NCBI RefSeq assembly: GCF_020521235.1
Contig: NZ_BLAY01000003.1
Span: 1-64,000, forward strand
Reading direction: 5' to 3'
Source: Microseira wollei NIES-4236
Lineage (GTDB): Bacteria; Cyanobacteriota; Cyanobacteriia; Cyanobacteriales; Aerosakkonemataceae
DNA length: 64,000 nt
Below, piece by piece: positions 7,942 through 16,875 of this stretch (its first letter is position 1; each line of letters begins with the position of its first letter). Below the pieces are notes generated by a model. It had not been told where the DNA came from. It was given only the letters and a program-made list of their open reading frames with translations, and did not search any database. Position numbers and translations under genes: made by a program.

Positions 7942-9342
7942 TTATCGCAAGGTTACAAACTCTTCTGCTGTGGAAGGATGAATTCCCACCGTGGCATCGA
8001 AGTCTTTTTTAGTTGCGCCCATTTTGACAGCAATCGCTATCCCTTGAATAATCTCCGCTGCATTATCACCCACCATGTGCGCGCCCAACACCCGGTCGGT
8101 ATTTTTGTCAATAACTAACTTGACCATCACTTTCTCATCAGACCCCGTTAAACTGTGAAACATCGGACGAAAACGGGCGCGATAAATTTGCACGTCGTCT
8201 TCGCCGAATTTTTGTTTTGCTTCCCTTTCCGTCATCCCTACGGTAGCAGCTTCTGGTTGGGAAAACACCGCCGTCGGCACATCTTGGTGACTGAAAATTC
8301 GCGAGTTATTGCCAAATTCAGTATCGGCAAATGCGCGACCTTCCCCAATCGCAACCGGAGTTAAATTAATCCGATTTGTGCAATCTCCCACGGCGAAGAT
8401 ATTTGGTTGACTCGTGCGACTGTATTCGTCAACTTTAATCGCGCAGTTAACGCTGTATCCGTGGACCCGTGGCATATCTTCATCTTCGCAATTGACCGTC
8501 TCAACCCCCGCATTTTCTAAACCCAATCCGCCTAAAAGAGGGGCGCGACCGATGGCAATTAAAACCGCATCTACTGTTAATGTAGACTCGGTATCTTTGC
8601 CAATTTCAGAATATTTCAGCATCAAACCTTCTGGGGTTTTCTCAATGCCTTTAAGGGTCATATTGCAGACAATGTTAATTCCCCGGTGTTTCATGCCATC
8701 GAAAATGCCGATGCGGACATCTTCATCAAACCCTTTTAAGAATAGATCGCCGCGAATCAATTGCGTTACCTGGGTTCCCAGTCCGTGCATAATTCCAGCA
8801 AATTCGACGGCGATATAACCTGCACCCAAAACTGCGAGACGTTTCGGTTGTTGTTTTAACAGAAACATTTCGCGGGAAGTGAGGGCATATTCCATCCCCG
8901 GTAAATTTGGTTTGACGGCTTCACCTCCGACGGCAATTAAAATTTTATCGGCGGTGATTTTACGTCCATCAACTTCGACAGTATGAGGATCGACTAACGT
9001 GGCTCGATGGGGGAAGAGTTCGACGCCAGCTTTTTCTAGAAAACTGATATGTAGCTGACTTAAACGGTGGACTTCCTTATCTACCGAGGTTTGCAAATGT
9101 TCCCAGTTTAAATGGCTTTGCACTTCACTCCAACCATAGCCGACCGCATCGTGAAAAAGATGGGAGAATTTCGAGGCATAAACCAATAATTTTTTGGGTA
9201 CGCAACCTCGGATGACGCAGGTACCGCCGACGAGATCTTGTTCAGCGATCGCTACCTTAGCACCATAAGACGCCGCCCGTTTGGAAGCTGCTAGCCCCCC
9301 AGAACCGGCACCTATCACAAAAAGGTCATAATCGTATGTCAT
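7942..9342 (-). CDS. gor: Glutathione reductase
   Basis: 466 residues, FAD-dependent NADPH disulfide oxidoreductase that regenerates reduced glutathione. FAD-binding GAGSGG at residues 11-16; redox-active disulfide Cys42/Cys47 in GGTCVIRGCVPKK; second Rossmann fold GAGYIAVEFAGI near 173-184; and the C-terminal GIHPSTAEEF that supplies the catalytic histidine-glutamate pair to the partner subunit. Length and order are normal for Gor, and the RGCVPKK context favours glutathione over dihydrolipoamide or mercuric reductase. The cytosolic enzyme supports ROS defence, as does MsrA encoded at 20341. The gene diverges from the MscS channel gene across a short spacer. Confidence 0.93.
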   Translation of the reverse strand: MTYDYDLFVIGAGSGGLAASKRAASYGAKVAIAEQDLVGGTCVIRGCVPKKLLVYASKFSHLFHDAVGYGWSEVQSHLNWEHLQTSVDKEVHRLSQLHISFLEKAGVELFPHRATLVDPHTVEVDGRKITADKILIAVGGEAVKPNLPGMEYALTSREMFLLKQQPKRLAVLGAGYIAVEFAGIMHGLGTQVTQLIRGDLFLKGFDEDVRIGIFDGMKHRGINIVCNMTLKGIEKTPEGLMLKYSEIGKDTESTLTVDAVLIAIGRAPLLGGLGLENAGVETVNCEDEDMPRVHGYSVNCAIKVDEYSRTSQPNIFAVGDCTNRINLTPVAIGEGRAFADTEFGNNSRIFSHQDVPTAVFSQPEAATVGMTEREAKQKFGEDDVQIYRARFRPMFHSLTGSDEKVMVKLVIDKNTDRVLGAHMVGDNAAEIIQGIAIAVKMGATKKDFDATVGIHPSTAEEFVTLR

Positions 9343-9435
9343 AGCTGCAATTGCTCCCTTGTAGATTTGTTAGTTGTCAGTTCTAACCACCGATAGGTGA
9401 CTGCCCAGTGGGGACTATTGTCTAATTCAGATGTT

Positions 9436-11013
9436 ATGAGTTGTTTGAAACTACTTCGGTCACATAGAACTCAAACCATCTGGATCTTTATCCTTAGCTT
9501 CATTTTGACTTGCAATGCGAGTCTAATGCCGGTTTGGGCGCAAGCAAATTCTAGCGCTGCGATTACCGTCGATGGAAGAGTGCTGTTTAGAGTCAGCCGT
9601 CTGGAAGGTTTTGACGCCCAGCCGCGCGCCGATTATGCTAATGAAATCTTAAATCGGGCGGTACAATCCGGCGAGCCGGTGACGGTGCGGGTGGTGGAAA
9701 TTAACGAGTTACCCGTCATACAGGTAAACGGGGTTAACTTGCTGACAGTTACGCGCAAAGACGCCCCAGAAGGGATGACGCGGGAAGAACAAGCGCAACA
9801 GTGGATCTCGCGCATTGAATTTGCGATTAAGTTAGCACAAGAACAAAGGCGTCCCGAATATATCCGCAAGGCAATTTTGCTTTCCGCTTTTTGCGTGGTG
9901 GGAGCGATCGCTCTTAGTTGGGCGAATGGCTGGATCTGGCGTAATTGGTTACCGAGGTTGATTCACTTGCGCCAAACAAACGCGCAACAGCTACTTGAAT
10001 CGTTTTTGCCCTTAAGTCTTGCAGTTGTGCGCCTCTTTTTGTGGCTTATTACTGTCATCTACATCAGCCACCAATTTGCCCAAACGCGGCTCTGGAGTCG
10101 CAGAATAATCGATGTTTTATTTTTCAGTTTTGTTGAGCCGATTATTCCCTTGGGGAACAAGTCTTACTCGGTGATTCAACTCCTGATTTTACTGGGACTA
10201 TTTGCCGGACTCCTGATTGTTTCTAGAGCGGCTACAAAGCTGCTGCGATCGCGCATTTTACTTTTCACCGGCATCAGTCGAGGCGCTCAAGAAACCATCG
10301 CCCTCATTGCTTGCTACACGCTAATTTTTATTGGAACTTTATTGCTGCTGCAACTATGGGGATTAGATTTAAGTTCCTTGAATATTTTTGCGGGTGTTTT
10401 GGGGGTAGGGATTGGTTTAGGCTTGCAAGGAATAGCCAAAGAATTCGTCAGCGGTTTAGCGATTATTTTTGAGCGTCACATCGAAGTCGGAGACTTTGTT
10501 AATGTAGGCGAATATATGGGAACAGTCGAGCGGATCGGCCTTCGCAGTACGCAAATTCGCACCCTCGATGAAGTTGCCATGATTGTACCAAATTCCCGCT
10601 TCTTAGAAAAAGAGTTTGTCAACTGGAATCACGGCAACTACGTATCGCGGATTAGATTACCCGTACCCGTTGCTTTTGGTGAGGATTTGAGTCAGGTAAG
10701 GGAGGCGTTGATTGATGCGGCAAAAGATTATCCCCATGTGGTATCGCAACCCGCACCCCGCGTATTTTTTATCGGATATGGTGAAAGTAGTTTAGAGTTT
10801 GAATTGCTAGTTTGGATCGCCGATCCGCGCCGACATCCGCAGATTAAGAGCGACTTGTATTTTCGGATTGATGGGATTTTGCGCGATCGCAACATTAAAA
10901 TCCCTTTTCCCCAGCGAGATTTGCACTTTCGTAGCAGCTTACCAGTAGAACTTTCCCCTCAAACCGAAGCTGAGTTAAAGAACTGGCTCAACAATGGAAA
11001 GCGAGAGGGATAA
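9436..11013 (+). CDS. Mechanosensitive ion channel, MscS family
   Basis: 525 residues from ATG 9436, which starts a clear signal peptide ending near PVWAQA; an upstream ATG at 9397 would place 13 polar residues before it. A periplasmic region of about 120 residues is followed by four or more membrane helices. The MscS core follows: LGVGIGLGLQGIAKEFVSG is the pore-lining TM3 with its Gly pattern, then FERHIEVGDFV and the beta domain containing MIVPNSRFL, and a C-terminal alpha/beta vestibule. It lets solutes out of the cell on hypo-osmotic shock. It diverges from gor and stands alone. Confidence 0.9.
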   Translation: MSCLKLLRSHRTQTIWIFILSFILTCNASLMPVWAQANSSAAITVDGRVLFRVSRLEGFDAQPRADYANEILNRAVQSGEPVTVRVVEINELPVIQVNGVNLLTVTRKDAPEGMTREEQAQQWISRIEFAIKLAQEQRRPEYIRKAILLSAFCVVGAIALSWANGWIWRNWLPRLIHLRQTNAQQLLESFLPLSLAVVRLFLWLITVIYISHQFAQTRLWSRRIIDVLFFSFVEPIIPLGNKSYSVIQLLILLGLFAGLLIVSRAATKLLRSRILLFTGISRGAQETIALIACYTLIFIGTLLLLQLWGLDLSSLNIFAGVLGVGIGLGLQGIAKEFVSGLAIIFERHIEVGDFVNVGEYMGTVERIGLRSTQIRTLDEVAMIVPNSRFLEKEFVNWNHGNYVSRIRLPVPVAFGEDLSQVREALIDAAKDYPHVVSQPAPRVFFIGYGESSLEFELLVWIADPRRHPQIKSDLYFRIDGILRDRNIKIPFPQRDLHFRSSLPVELSPQTEAELKNWLNNGKREG

Positions 11014-11412
11014 AGATAGGGAAATCGAGCATCTGAATCATTAGTAGCGACACGGCATCCGAAAAACTTTGCGCTGGCGATAAAACTTTCTAAAGCCGTG
11101 TCCCTACAACTGGTAATTATATATTTCGATTCCTGTAGGGGTTGACGCAGAAACTCTAAATGTAGGGTGCGTTAGACGAGAGTACGGCACCAGCAATACC
11201 ACATATATAGTATGGCTGCGTAAGTCCTGCCTAAATATAGCAGTTTGTGACTTGGTGGAATACAGCCCTTGGGGCTGAGTTTGTATAGCGGCAGCATTAA
11301 TGCTGCCGCTATACAAACTCAGCCCGTCTACACGGGCTATTAACTTATGAAAAATCAAGTGTATTCTATCAAGTCACAATCCGCTATAAACCCGCCCCAC
11401 CTTGATGCTGAA
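11014..11412. other. Gene-free convergent spacer
   Basis: About 400 bases between the converging channel and antiporter genes. Most is taken up by the nested palindromic element at 11236-11388. Near 11165 is a GTAGGGTGCGTTA word that recurs as an inverted repeat at about 16840-16868. A reading frame of 84 codons on the minus strand (11104-11358) is merely read through the palindrome and is not credible. Confidence 0.55.
11236..11388. repeat. Nested palindromic element with about 28-bp inverted ends
   Basis: The left end begins TATAGCAGTTTGTGACTTG and the complement of the right end begins TATAGCGGATTGTGACTTG; the match continues to GAATAC, giving about 28 bp with five or so mismatches. Inside lies a perfect palindrome around GCGGCAGCATTAATGCTGCCGC extended by TTTGTATA/TATACAAA. 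A relative with the same outer and inner words is at 51261-51382, and half ends occur near 27400 and 35895. No reading frame, so it is a MITE- or REP-like element. Confidence 0.75.
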
Positions 11413-12669
11413 TTATTTAGCCACGACATCAGGTTCAACTAATTTACTTTTCTCCCTCTCGATCAGCTTTTCATACCAATTCACGATCGGAGTAGAACTA
11501 ATCCCGTGTATAACCACCGAAATCACAATCGTGATGTAGGTAATCCAAGCAATTTGTTCGCCCAATTGGTCTTTTAACCCATTGCCAAATGCATAGCAAA
11601 GATAATAGATAGAACCCACACCGCGAATGCCAAACCAACCATATAACCAGCGCGTAACCGGACGCAATCTCGCGCCAATTGTACTAATCCAAGCACCCAC
11701 CGGGCGGATGACAAAAATTAACAACATAGCGACTAAAAGTGCTTCACCCGCGTGAGCAACAATTGCAGGCCATCGCAGGATCGATCCTAATAGTAAAATT
11801 GTCCCAACTTCCAGAAGTTTTTCCAGTTGCTCGATAAATTCAAGCTGAGAATGCCTCTTTTCTGGGTCGCGATAACTGCGCTGCGCCACAATTCCAGCGA
11901 CAAAAACCGCCAAGAAACCATAGCCGTTGACAATTTCGGTTAAGGAATAAGTTAACAAAATAATACTGAGGGCAACAAAATCCTCCATTAACTCATCGAC
12001 AGTTTCAATTTTTTGCATTCGCTTGTCAATCCAAACAACCGCCTTTGCTACCACAATTCCCATCACCAAACCTGCGGCGATAGCCCAAATTAAATCAACC
12101 GCAACCCATTGTTTAAACCAGTTATCCCAGTTGCTATCTTTGAGCGAGTAAATCCCAAAATAAACAAACGGAAACGCCAGGGCATCATTTAACCCACCTT
12201 CCGACGTTAAACCAAAGCGCAACTCATCCCTATCTTCTACATGGGATATCTGAACTTCCGAAGCCAAAACCGGGTCTGTAGGGGCGAGAATAGCGCCCAA
12301 TAAAATAGCTGTTCCCCAATCCATTCTTAACAGCCAATGGCCCACAGCAGCGATACCAAAAATTGAAATTGGCATCAAAAATCCAATCAGCCGTACCGTA
12401 GAACGCCAAGCACCTAAATACAGATTGCGATTCATTTTTAAACCGCAACTGAATAAAGAGATCAGCACTACAAATTCCGTCACTCGCTCCAGAAACTGGG
12501 CGTCGGGGCGCAATTGGATCAATTTCACCCCATAAGGCCCCAAGAAAATACCAACCAGCAGATAAATGAGGGCAAAAGATAGCGGTAATCGGGCAATCCA
12601 GCCAGAACCTAACGTAACGATGAGCAACAGCAAGCCGATAACCAGCAGGTCAAGAATGTATATATCCAT
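11413..12669 (-). CDS. Cation:proton antiporter (CPA1/NhaP-like)
   Basis: 418 residues with about 12 membrane helices. Transport motifs are intact: LAPTDPVLASEVQ with Asp132 of the TDP motif, and GGLNDALAFPFV with Asn161-Asp162, the ion-binding pair of electroneutral NhaP-type Na+/H+ antiporters. The chain lacks a long cytoplasmic tail, ending soon after the last helix (EREKSKLVEPDVVAK). It exchanges Na+ (or K+) for H+ at the cytoplasmic membrane for salt and pH balance. The ATG at 12669 fits the first helix. It is divergent from the P450 gene across 124 bases. Confidence 0.9.
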   Translation of the reverse strand: MDIYILDLLVIGLLLLIVTLGSGWIARLPLSFALIYLLVGIFLGPYGVKLIQLRPDAQFLERVTEFVVLISLFSCGLKMNRNLYLGAWRSTVRLIGFLMPISIFGIAAVGHWLLRMDWGTAILLGAILAPTDPVLASEVQISHVEDRDELRFGLTSEGGLNDALAFPFVYFGIYSLKDSNWDNWFKQWVAVDLIWAIAAGLVMGIVVAKAVVWIDKRMQKIETVDELMEDFVALSIILLTYSLTEIVNGYGFLAVFVAGIVAQRSYRDPEKRHSQLEFIEQLEKLLEVGTILLLGSILRWPAIVAHAGEALLVAMLLIFVIRPVGAWISTIGARLRPVTRWLYGWFGIRGVGSIYYLCYAFGNGLKDQLGEQIAWITYITIVISVVIHGISSTPIVNWYEKLIEREKSKLVEPDVVAK

Positions 12670-12793
12670 AGCGATTCGTCTTTTTCCTTTGACTTTACTA
12701 AGCTTGCCCTCCTCCTCCTACTCCCCTGAAGACAGATTTCTTGACATTCGGATGCATGTAAGCCCTCTTTCTGCTACCTTGGTTAGATAATGC

Positions 12794-14185
12794 ATGAAAA
12801 AAAACATTATGCAACGACCTGATGGGCCAAAAACACCGAAATTGCTCAACACTCTCCAAGCAATTGTTCGCCCCCTCGAATCTTTAGAAGCAAATGCTCG
12901 CCAATACGGCGACATCTTTGCCAGCAAGTTTATTGGCTTCCAAAACGTTGTAGTAGTAAGCAACCCACAGGCTATCTCTGAAATTTTTACCGCCGATTCA
13001 AAACAGTTTGATTCGGGTAAAGGTAACAAAATGTTGCTCCCCCTATTAGGGGAATATTCTATGATTTTGCATGACGGAGATTATCACCAACGTCAGCGAC
13101 GGCTGTTACTACCCCCATTCCACGGAGAACGAATGCGGGCTTACGGTAATCTAATCTGTGATATAGCCGATCAAGTAATCAGCCAAAAGACGATAGACGA
13201 ACATTTCTTAGCCCGTCGGGCGATGCAAGAAATTTCCCTGCGAGTTATTTTACGCGCCGTTTTTGGCGTTGATGAAGGCGAGCGTTTTGCACAACTCAAG
13301 CAACTGATTGGTTCGCTATTTGATATTTTTAGATATCCTTTGAGTGCCAGCTTTATTTTTTTACCAGCACTGCAACAAGATTTAGGTAAGTGGACTCCCT
13401 GGGGACGCTTTGTGGCACAAAAAAAGCAAATTAACGAACTGCTTGACGCCCTGATTCGCGAACGAAAAGCTGAAAATGACTCCTCTAGGGAAGATATTTT
13501 AAGCTTAATGTTATCGGCTCGCGATGAAGCAGGCGAACCAATGACCGATGAAGAATTACGCGATGAATTAATGACAACGATCTTTGCCGGACACGAAACG
13601 ACAGCGACGGCTTTGGCATGGGCATTGTATTGGGTTCACTATTTACCAGAAGTCAAGAAAAAGCTGCTGCAAGAATTAGATACTCTGGATGAAAATACCG
13701 ATCCGAGCGTTATTGCTAAACTGCCTTATCTCAACGCAGTTTGTTCTGAAACACTGCGAATTTACCCGGTTGGTTTGTTTACATTCGCTCGGATTGCTAA
13801 AGAACCCATAAAGATAATGGGCTATGAATTTCAGCCGGGAACGGTGCTATCACCCTGTATTTATTTGACTCACCATCGGGATGATTTATATCCCCAACCG
13901 AAGCAGTTTAAACCAGAACGTTTCTTAGAAAGACAATATTCCCCTTATGAGTTTTTCCCCTTTGGTGGCGGAAATCGTCGCTGTCTGGGGATGGCGTTGG
14001 CGCTGTTTGAAATGAAGTTGGTACTGGCAACAATTATGTCGCGGTATCAACTAGAACTTGCAGAAAATCGTCCCGTCAAACCTGTGCGTCGAGGCGTAAC
14101 GATCGCACCTGCTGGCGGCGTGGGAATGGTAATGAAGGGACAGCGCCAAGCGAGTGCAAAAAGTTTGGTGAGTCAAGCGGGTTAA
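12794..14185 (+). CDS. Cytochrome P450 (CYP110-like)
   Basis: 463-residue haem-thiolate monooxygenase. Oxygen-binding I-helix AGHETT at 265-270; K-helix ExxR in SETLR near 319-322; haem-binding FFPFGGGNRRCLG with cysteine ligand Cys397. It is soluble, since no N-terminal anchor is present. Overall style (PLLPPFHGERM, the PFGGGNRRCLGMALALFEM block) is that of the CYP110 family, which is restricted to cyanobacteria and oxidises fatty acids, alkanes or terpenoids; the substrate here cannot be told. It has no ferredoxin or terpene cyclase neighbour. An alternative start is the ATG six codons further on. Confidence 0.9.
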   Translation: MKKNIMQRPDGPKTPKLLNTLQAIVRPLESLEANARQYGDIFASKFIGFQNVVVVSNPQAISEIFTADSKQFDSGKGNKMLLPLLGEYSMILHDGDYHQRQRRLLLPPFHGERMRAYGNLICDIADQVISQKTIDEHFLARRAMQEISLRVILRAVFGVDEGERFAQLKQLIGSLFDIFRYPLSASFIFLPALQQDLGKWTPWGRFVAQKKQINELLDALIRERKAENDSSREDILSLMLSARDEAGEPMTDEELRDELMTTIFAGHETTATALAWALYWVHYLPEVKKKLLQELDTLDENTDPSVIAKLPYLNAVCSETLRIYPVGLFTFARIAKEPIKIMGYEFQPGTVLSPCIYLTHHRDDLYPQPKQFKPERFLERQYSPYEFFPFGGGNRRCLGMALALFEMKLVLATIMSRYQLELAENRPVKPVRRGVTIAPAGGVGMVMKGQRQASAKSLVSQAG

Positions 14186-14822
14186 CCTCTCCCCCTGGCG
14201 GGTGCGGTCACAAACTGTTGGCGATCAAAGCGACTTGGAAGACAAGGAGGGCAAGAGAGCTTTACAAATTCTTTATATAGTTCGTTTGGCCTTAAAATCG
14301 ATGAAAGGCTTAACGAGTAAAGGATTTAGCCGCTTTAACCCAGGGAGCGGTTCGCCGTGCAATTGTAAATTTTTGATGAAGCTTACGTAAACACTGAAAC
14401 AAGAGCCAGGTTTTCGTGTGAAAATTTTGCTGTAGGATTATTGAGCTATTAAGAGCGCTAGCGCTCTTAATAAGCTGCTACGGATTTAAATCGAATAAAG
14501 AGGCGGGCAAGATGCCCACCCCACCAGAAAAAGGTAAAATTTGGCTCTCAAATTAGGTGCCCAGCAGCTTAGTTTTGGATAAGGCGACACCCAATGTAGG
14601 GTATCTTCGCCTTCAAATATACAAAAACGCTCTCCGGTAATTGACGTAAAAGCAAGCTAATTTTTTCTACGTAAAAGTACGTATATGACTTGACGATACA
14701 TCACAGATCTTGCGCTTAAATGGACGAGGCAAAATGCCCATCCTAGAGGAAATTGTGGGTGGGCGATAGGAACCGCTGCGTCTATTGGTGCAAGATCTGA
14801 GTTGATTTTTGCAGGATTTATC
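14186..14822. other. Gene-free spacer with a 24-bp perfect palindrome
   Basis: I find no gene in these 637 bases; a 62-codon frame at 14202-14390 has no family character. Positions 14448-14471 are a perfect palindrome, ATTAAGAGCGCT and its complement, with partial AGCT flanks. At about 14500-14525 and 14720-14765 are GGGCAAGATGCCCACCCC-like words that recur at 15520 and 42930, a dispersed cyanobacterial repeat. The end of the spacer should contain the promoter of the PEP-CTERM gene. Confidence 0.5.
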
Positions 14823-15494
14823 ATGAAAAAACTCACAGCTTTTGCTTCAATAGCCGCGATCGCCACCATTTTGGGGCTATCCCCATCGGTCAGTGCGGTT
14901 AATTTGCTCGACGACCCCGGTTTTGAAGTTGAAGACCCCACTGTTTGGGAAATCAATGGGGGAGTTTACAGGGTTTCCGACTCACTATTCCTCCGTTCTG
15001 GCAACTTTGGTGCAGTAATTTCGGCAGATAATGGCAGCATCATACAGAATTTGATTGTTCCTGCTGCCAATCAACTCAAATTCGGTGCTTATGTCCGTTT
15101 GTTCACCGGGTATCCTGCTGGCAACTTTGACCAAACTCAGATTACGCTTGGGGTTGCTTCTGCCAACCGATTTCAGACTGCGGGTTTCGATCCAAATGCG
15201 CTGATTAATAGTTTTTCCTATAACTCCGATCTGCAACTTTATCAAACTGATTGGATCTTGTTAGAAAGCGTTCTCGATGTTGCCGATCTGGCAGGACAAA
15301 CTGCCTTACTCAACATCAACTTCCAGAACACCACCGATACCAATACCTTTGTAGCAGTAGATGATGCTTTCGTCGAAACTGTGGAGGAACCTTCCACATC
15401 GGTTCCCGAACCCTCTTCGGTGCTGGGTTTGCTGGCGCTGGGTGGTTTTGCTGCTGCGTCCTTGCGTAAACAAAAGCTTGTTACTAAGGAGTAG
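14823..15494 (+). CDS. PEP-CTERM sorting-domain protein
   Basis: 223 residues from the ATG at 14823 (an in-frame ATG at 14802 adds seven residues before the signal). Residues 1-25 are a Sec signal peptide ending SVSAVN. The middle is a beta-rich region of the carbohydrate-binding-like kind (LLDDPGFE, WEINGGVYR, VDDAFVET). The C-terminus has the exosortase sorting signal: VPEPSS at about 197, a short hydrophobic helix, and a basic tail LRKQK. It should be exported and handled by an exosortase, then attached to or released at the cell surface. No exosortase is in the window. Confidence 0.85.
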   Translation: MKKLTAFASIAAIATILGLSPSVSAVNLLDDPGFEVEDPTVWEINGGVYRVSDSLFLRSGNFGAVISADNGSIIQNLIVPAANQLKFGAYVRLFTGYPAGNFDQTQITLGVASANRFQTAGFDPNALINSFSYNSDLQLYQTDWILLESVLDVADLAGQTALLNINFQNTTDTNTFVAVDDAFVETVEEPSTSVPEPSSVLGLLALGGFAAASLRKQKLVTKE

Positions 15495-15665
15495 ATAGAA
15501 GGCAAAAAAATTGAACAGGGGCGGGCAAGATGCCCACCCCACAAGAGAGTGGTTTTTTTGTTTTAATCTTGAGTGCGATATGCCTCCCAACCGAAAGCGC
15601 GAACGCATTTTTTGGGGGGAAGGGATGCGAACGCGAGTGCGTGCCTTTGGCATATCGCTTCATCA

Positions 15666-16487
15666 CTATTCTGCCTCTGGGTCAATCCCCATTGCTCGCA
15701 GGCGTTCTGCTAATTGTGCTGCTTTTCGCTCAGCTTGTTCGGCGCGTTGTCGTTCTTGTTCGGCACGTTGTTGTTCTTGTTCAGCGCGTTGTCGTTGTAG
15801 TGCAGCTTCTTCTTGACCTGTGAGCAACAAATTTCCTTCTAGATCCCACCAACGTAACCAAAGCTGTTCGGGATTGTTCAAAAATGTTCCTCGCCAAAGT
15901 CCTATTTCCACGTCTAGCAGTGGAATTGGATAGTGACCTCGTTCATTTGGTTGGAGTTTATGGTAAGTAAAATCGACCAAATGATAAACCTCTAACTTGT
16001 CATTTTTAATTTCATAGATTGCGTAGTAGGGAATGCGAATAATTTGCTGATAGACCCAAAATTTACCCGGTCTACCCCCGGCATTAACCAAAGCGGGAGT
16101 CAAAGGCGTAGCATCTCGTTCCTCATCACCATTTCCACTCGCTAATTCAATCGCAATTAACGGGGGCGTGTATTCGCGCCAAAACACATAAGAACGACGA
16201 ATTTGACCTTCTAATCTAGGTGGTACTCCAGGGACATAAAACCAATCCGGTGCTTCCGCGCCTTTTTCCGGGGGATCGGTTTCTCGCCAATAAATACCGC
16301 AGTCCTGACCGATGCAATACTGTCCATCGGGATGCAGACGTTGCAACACTGGCGCAATCGAATCAGTCAGAATGATGCATTGAGGATGTTCTTGGAAATT
16401 TTTCACAAAAGTTCCATCCGACTCTGGTAGTTGCGTGTGATCGGGAAATGGAGGGGGTAGGTCGATTTTGGAAATTGTTTCAGTCAT
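15666..16487 (-). CDS. Uma2-family (DUF820) endonuclease-like protein with coiled-coil tail
   Basis: 273 residues. The Uma2/PD-(D/E)xK-like core spans about 40-205 (APDWFYVPGVPP, then PPLIAIELASGNGDEERD with the core acidic residue, and YYAIYEIKNDKLEVYHL). The C-terminal 45 residues are a highly charged coiled coil of repeated QRAEQE units ending in LRAMGIDPEAE, as in many cyanobacterial paralogues. The GTT/GCG-rich DNA under the coiled coil (about 15700-15800) is internally repetitive and prone to slippage. It is not close in sequence to the Uma2 protein at 4630-5310. Function unknown beyond the nuclease-like fold. Confidence 0.87.
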   Translation of the reverse strand: MTETISKIDLPPPFPDHTQLPESDGTFVKNFQEHPQCIILTDSIAPVLQRLHPDGQYCIGQDCGIYWRETDPPEKGAEAPDWFYVPGVPPRLEGQIRRSYVFWREYTPPLIAIELASGNGDEERDATPLTPALVNAGGRPGKFWVYQQIIRIPYYAIYEIKNDKLEVYHLVDFTYHKLQPNERGHYPIPLLDVEIGLWRGTFLNNPEQLWLRWWDLEGNLLLTGQEEAALQRQRAEQEQQRAEQERQRAEQAERKAAQLAERLRAMGIDPEAE

Positions 16488-16682
16488 ACCTTATAATTTC
16501 AGCGATTGATACTTACGATCTAATTTTGTCTAAAATTTTAACGATTGGGTGCGCTCGCAGCCAATTTCCCTAACTTCCTCCTAGCTTTAACCAACCAAAA
16601 ATATCTCCCACAGTTAAATGCAATTGGGATACTATAAAAGTCTTGCGCCAACGTCTAAAACTAGGTTTTCCTTCGCGCCCGA

Positions 16683-16814
16683 TGCCGATTGATACAATTG
16701 CTTTATCTCTCTCTGAGTGGTTATCGCAAAATGCTAATATCAAACTTAAAGGTGAAACGCTACAGATGATTCGTAAAACAAATCAACAACTTGCTAGCCC
16801 AGAGCCAAAATAAT
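16683..16814 (+). pseudogene. Possible gene remnant, 43-codon open frame
   Basis: The frame beginning MPIDTIALSLSEWLSQN runs to a stop at 16814 and stays open upstream (about 16598 onwards) without a start codon, reading RQRLKLGFPSRP just before the ATG. The composition looks protein-like, but I do not recognise a family, and this may be the 3' piece of a decayed gene. The rest of the 16488-16875 spacer holds an inverted repeat, GGTGCGTTACGCT/AACGCACC, at about 16840-16863 near the end of glcF. Confidence 0.3.
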
Positions 16815-16875
16815 AAGCAGGTAGACATAAGTGAGATGGTGCGTTACGCTACCGCTAACGCACCCTACGATAAAA

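Noticed and set aside
11104-11358. An 84-codon minus-strand frame.
   Set aside because: It is read through the nested palindromic element and has no protein character.
14202-14390. A 62-codon plus-strand frame after the P450 gene.
   Set aside because: No ribosome site or recognisable family; composition not convincing.
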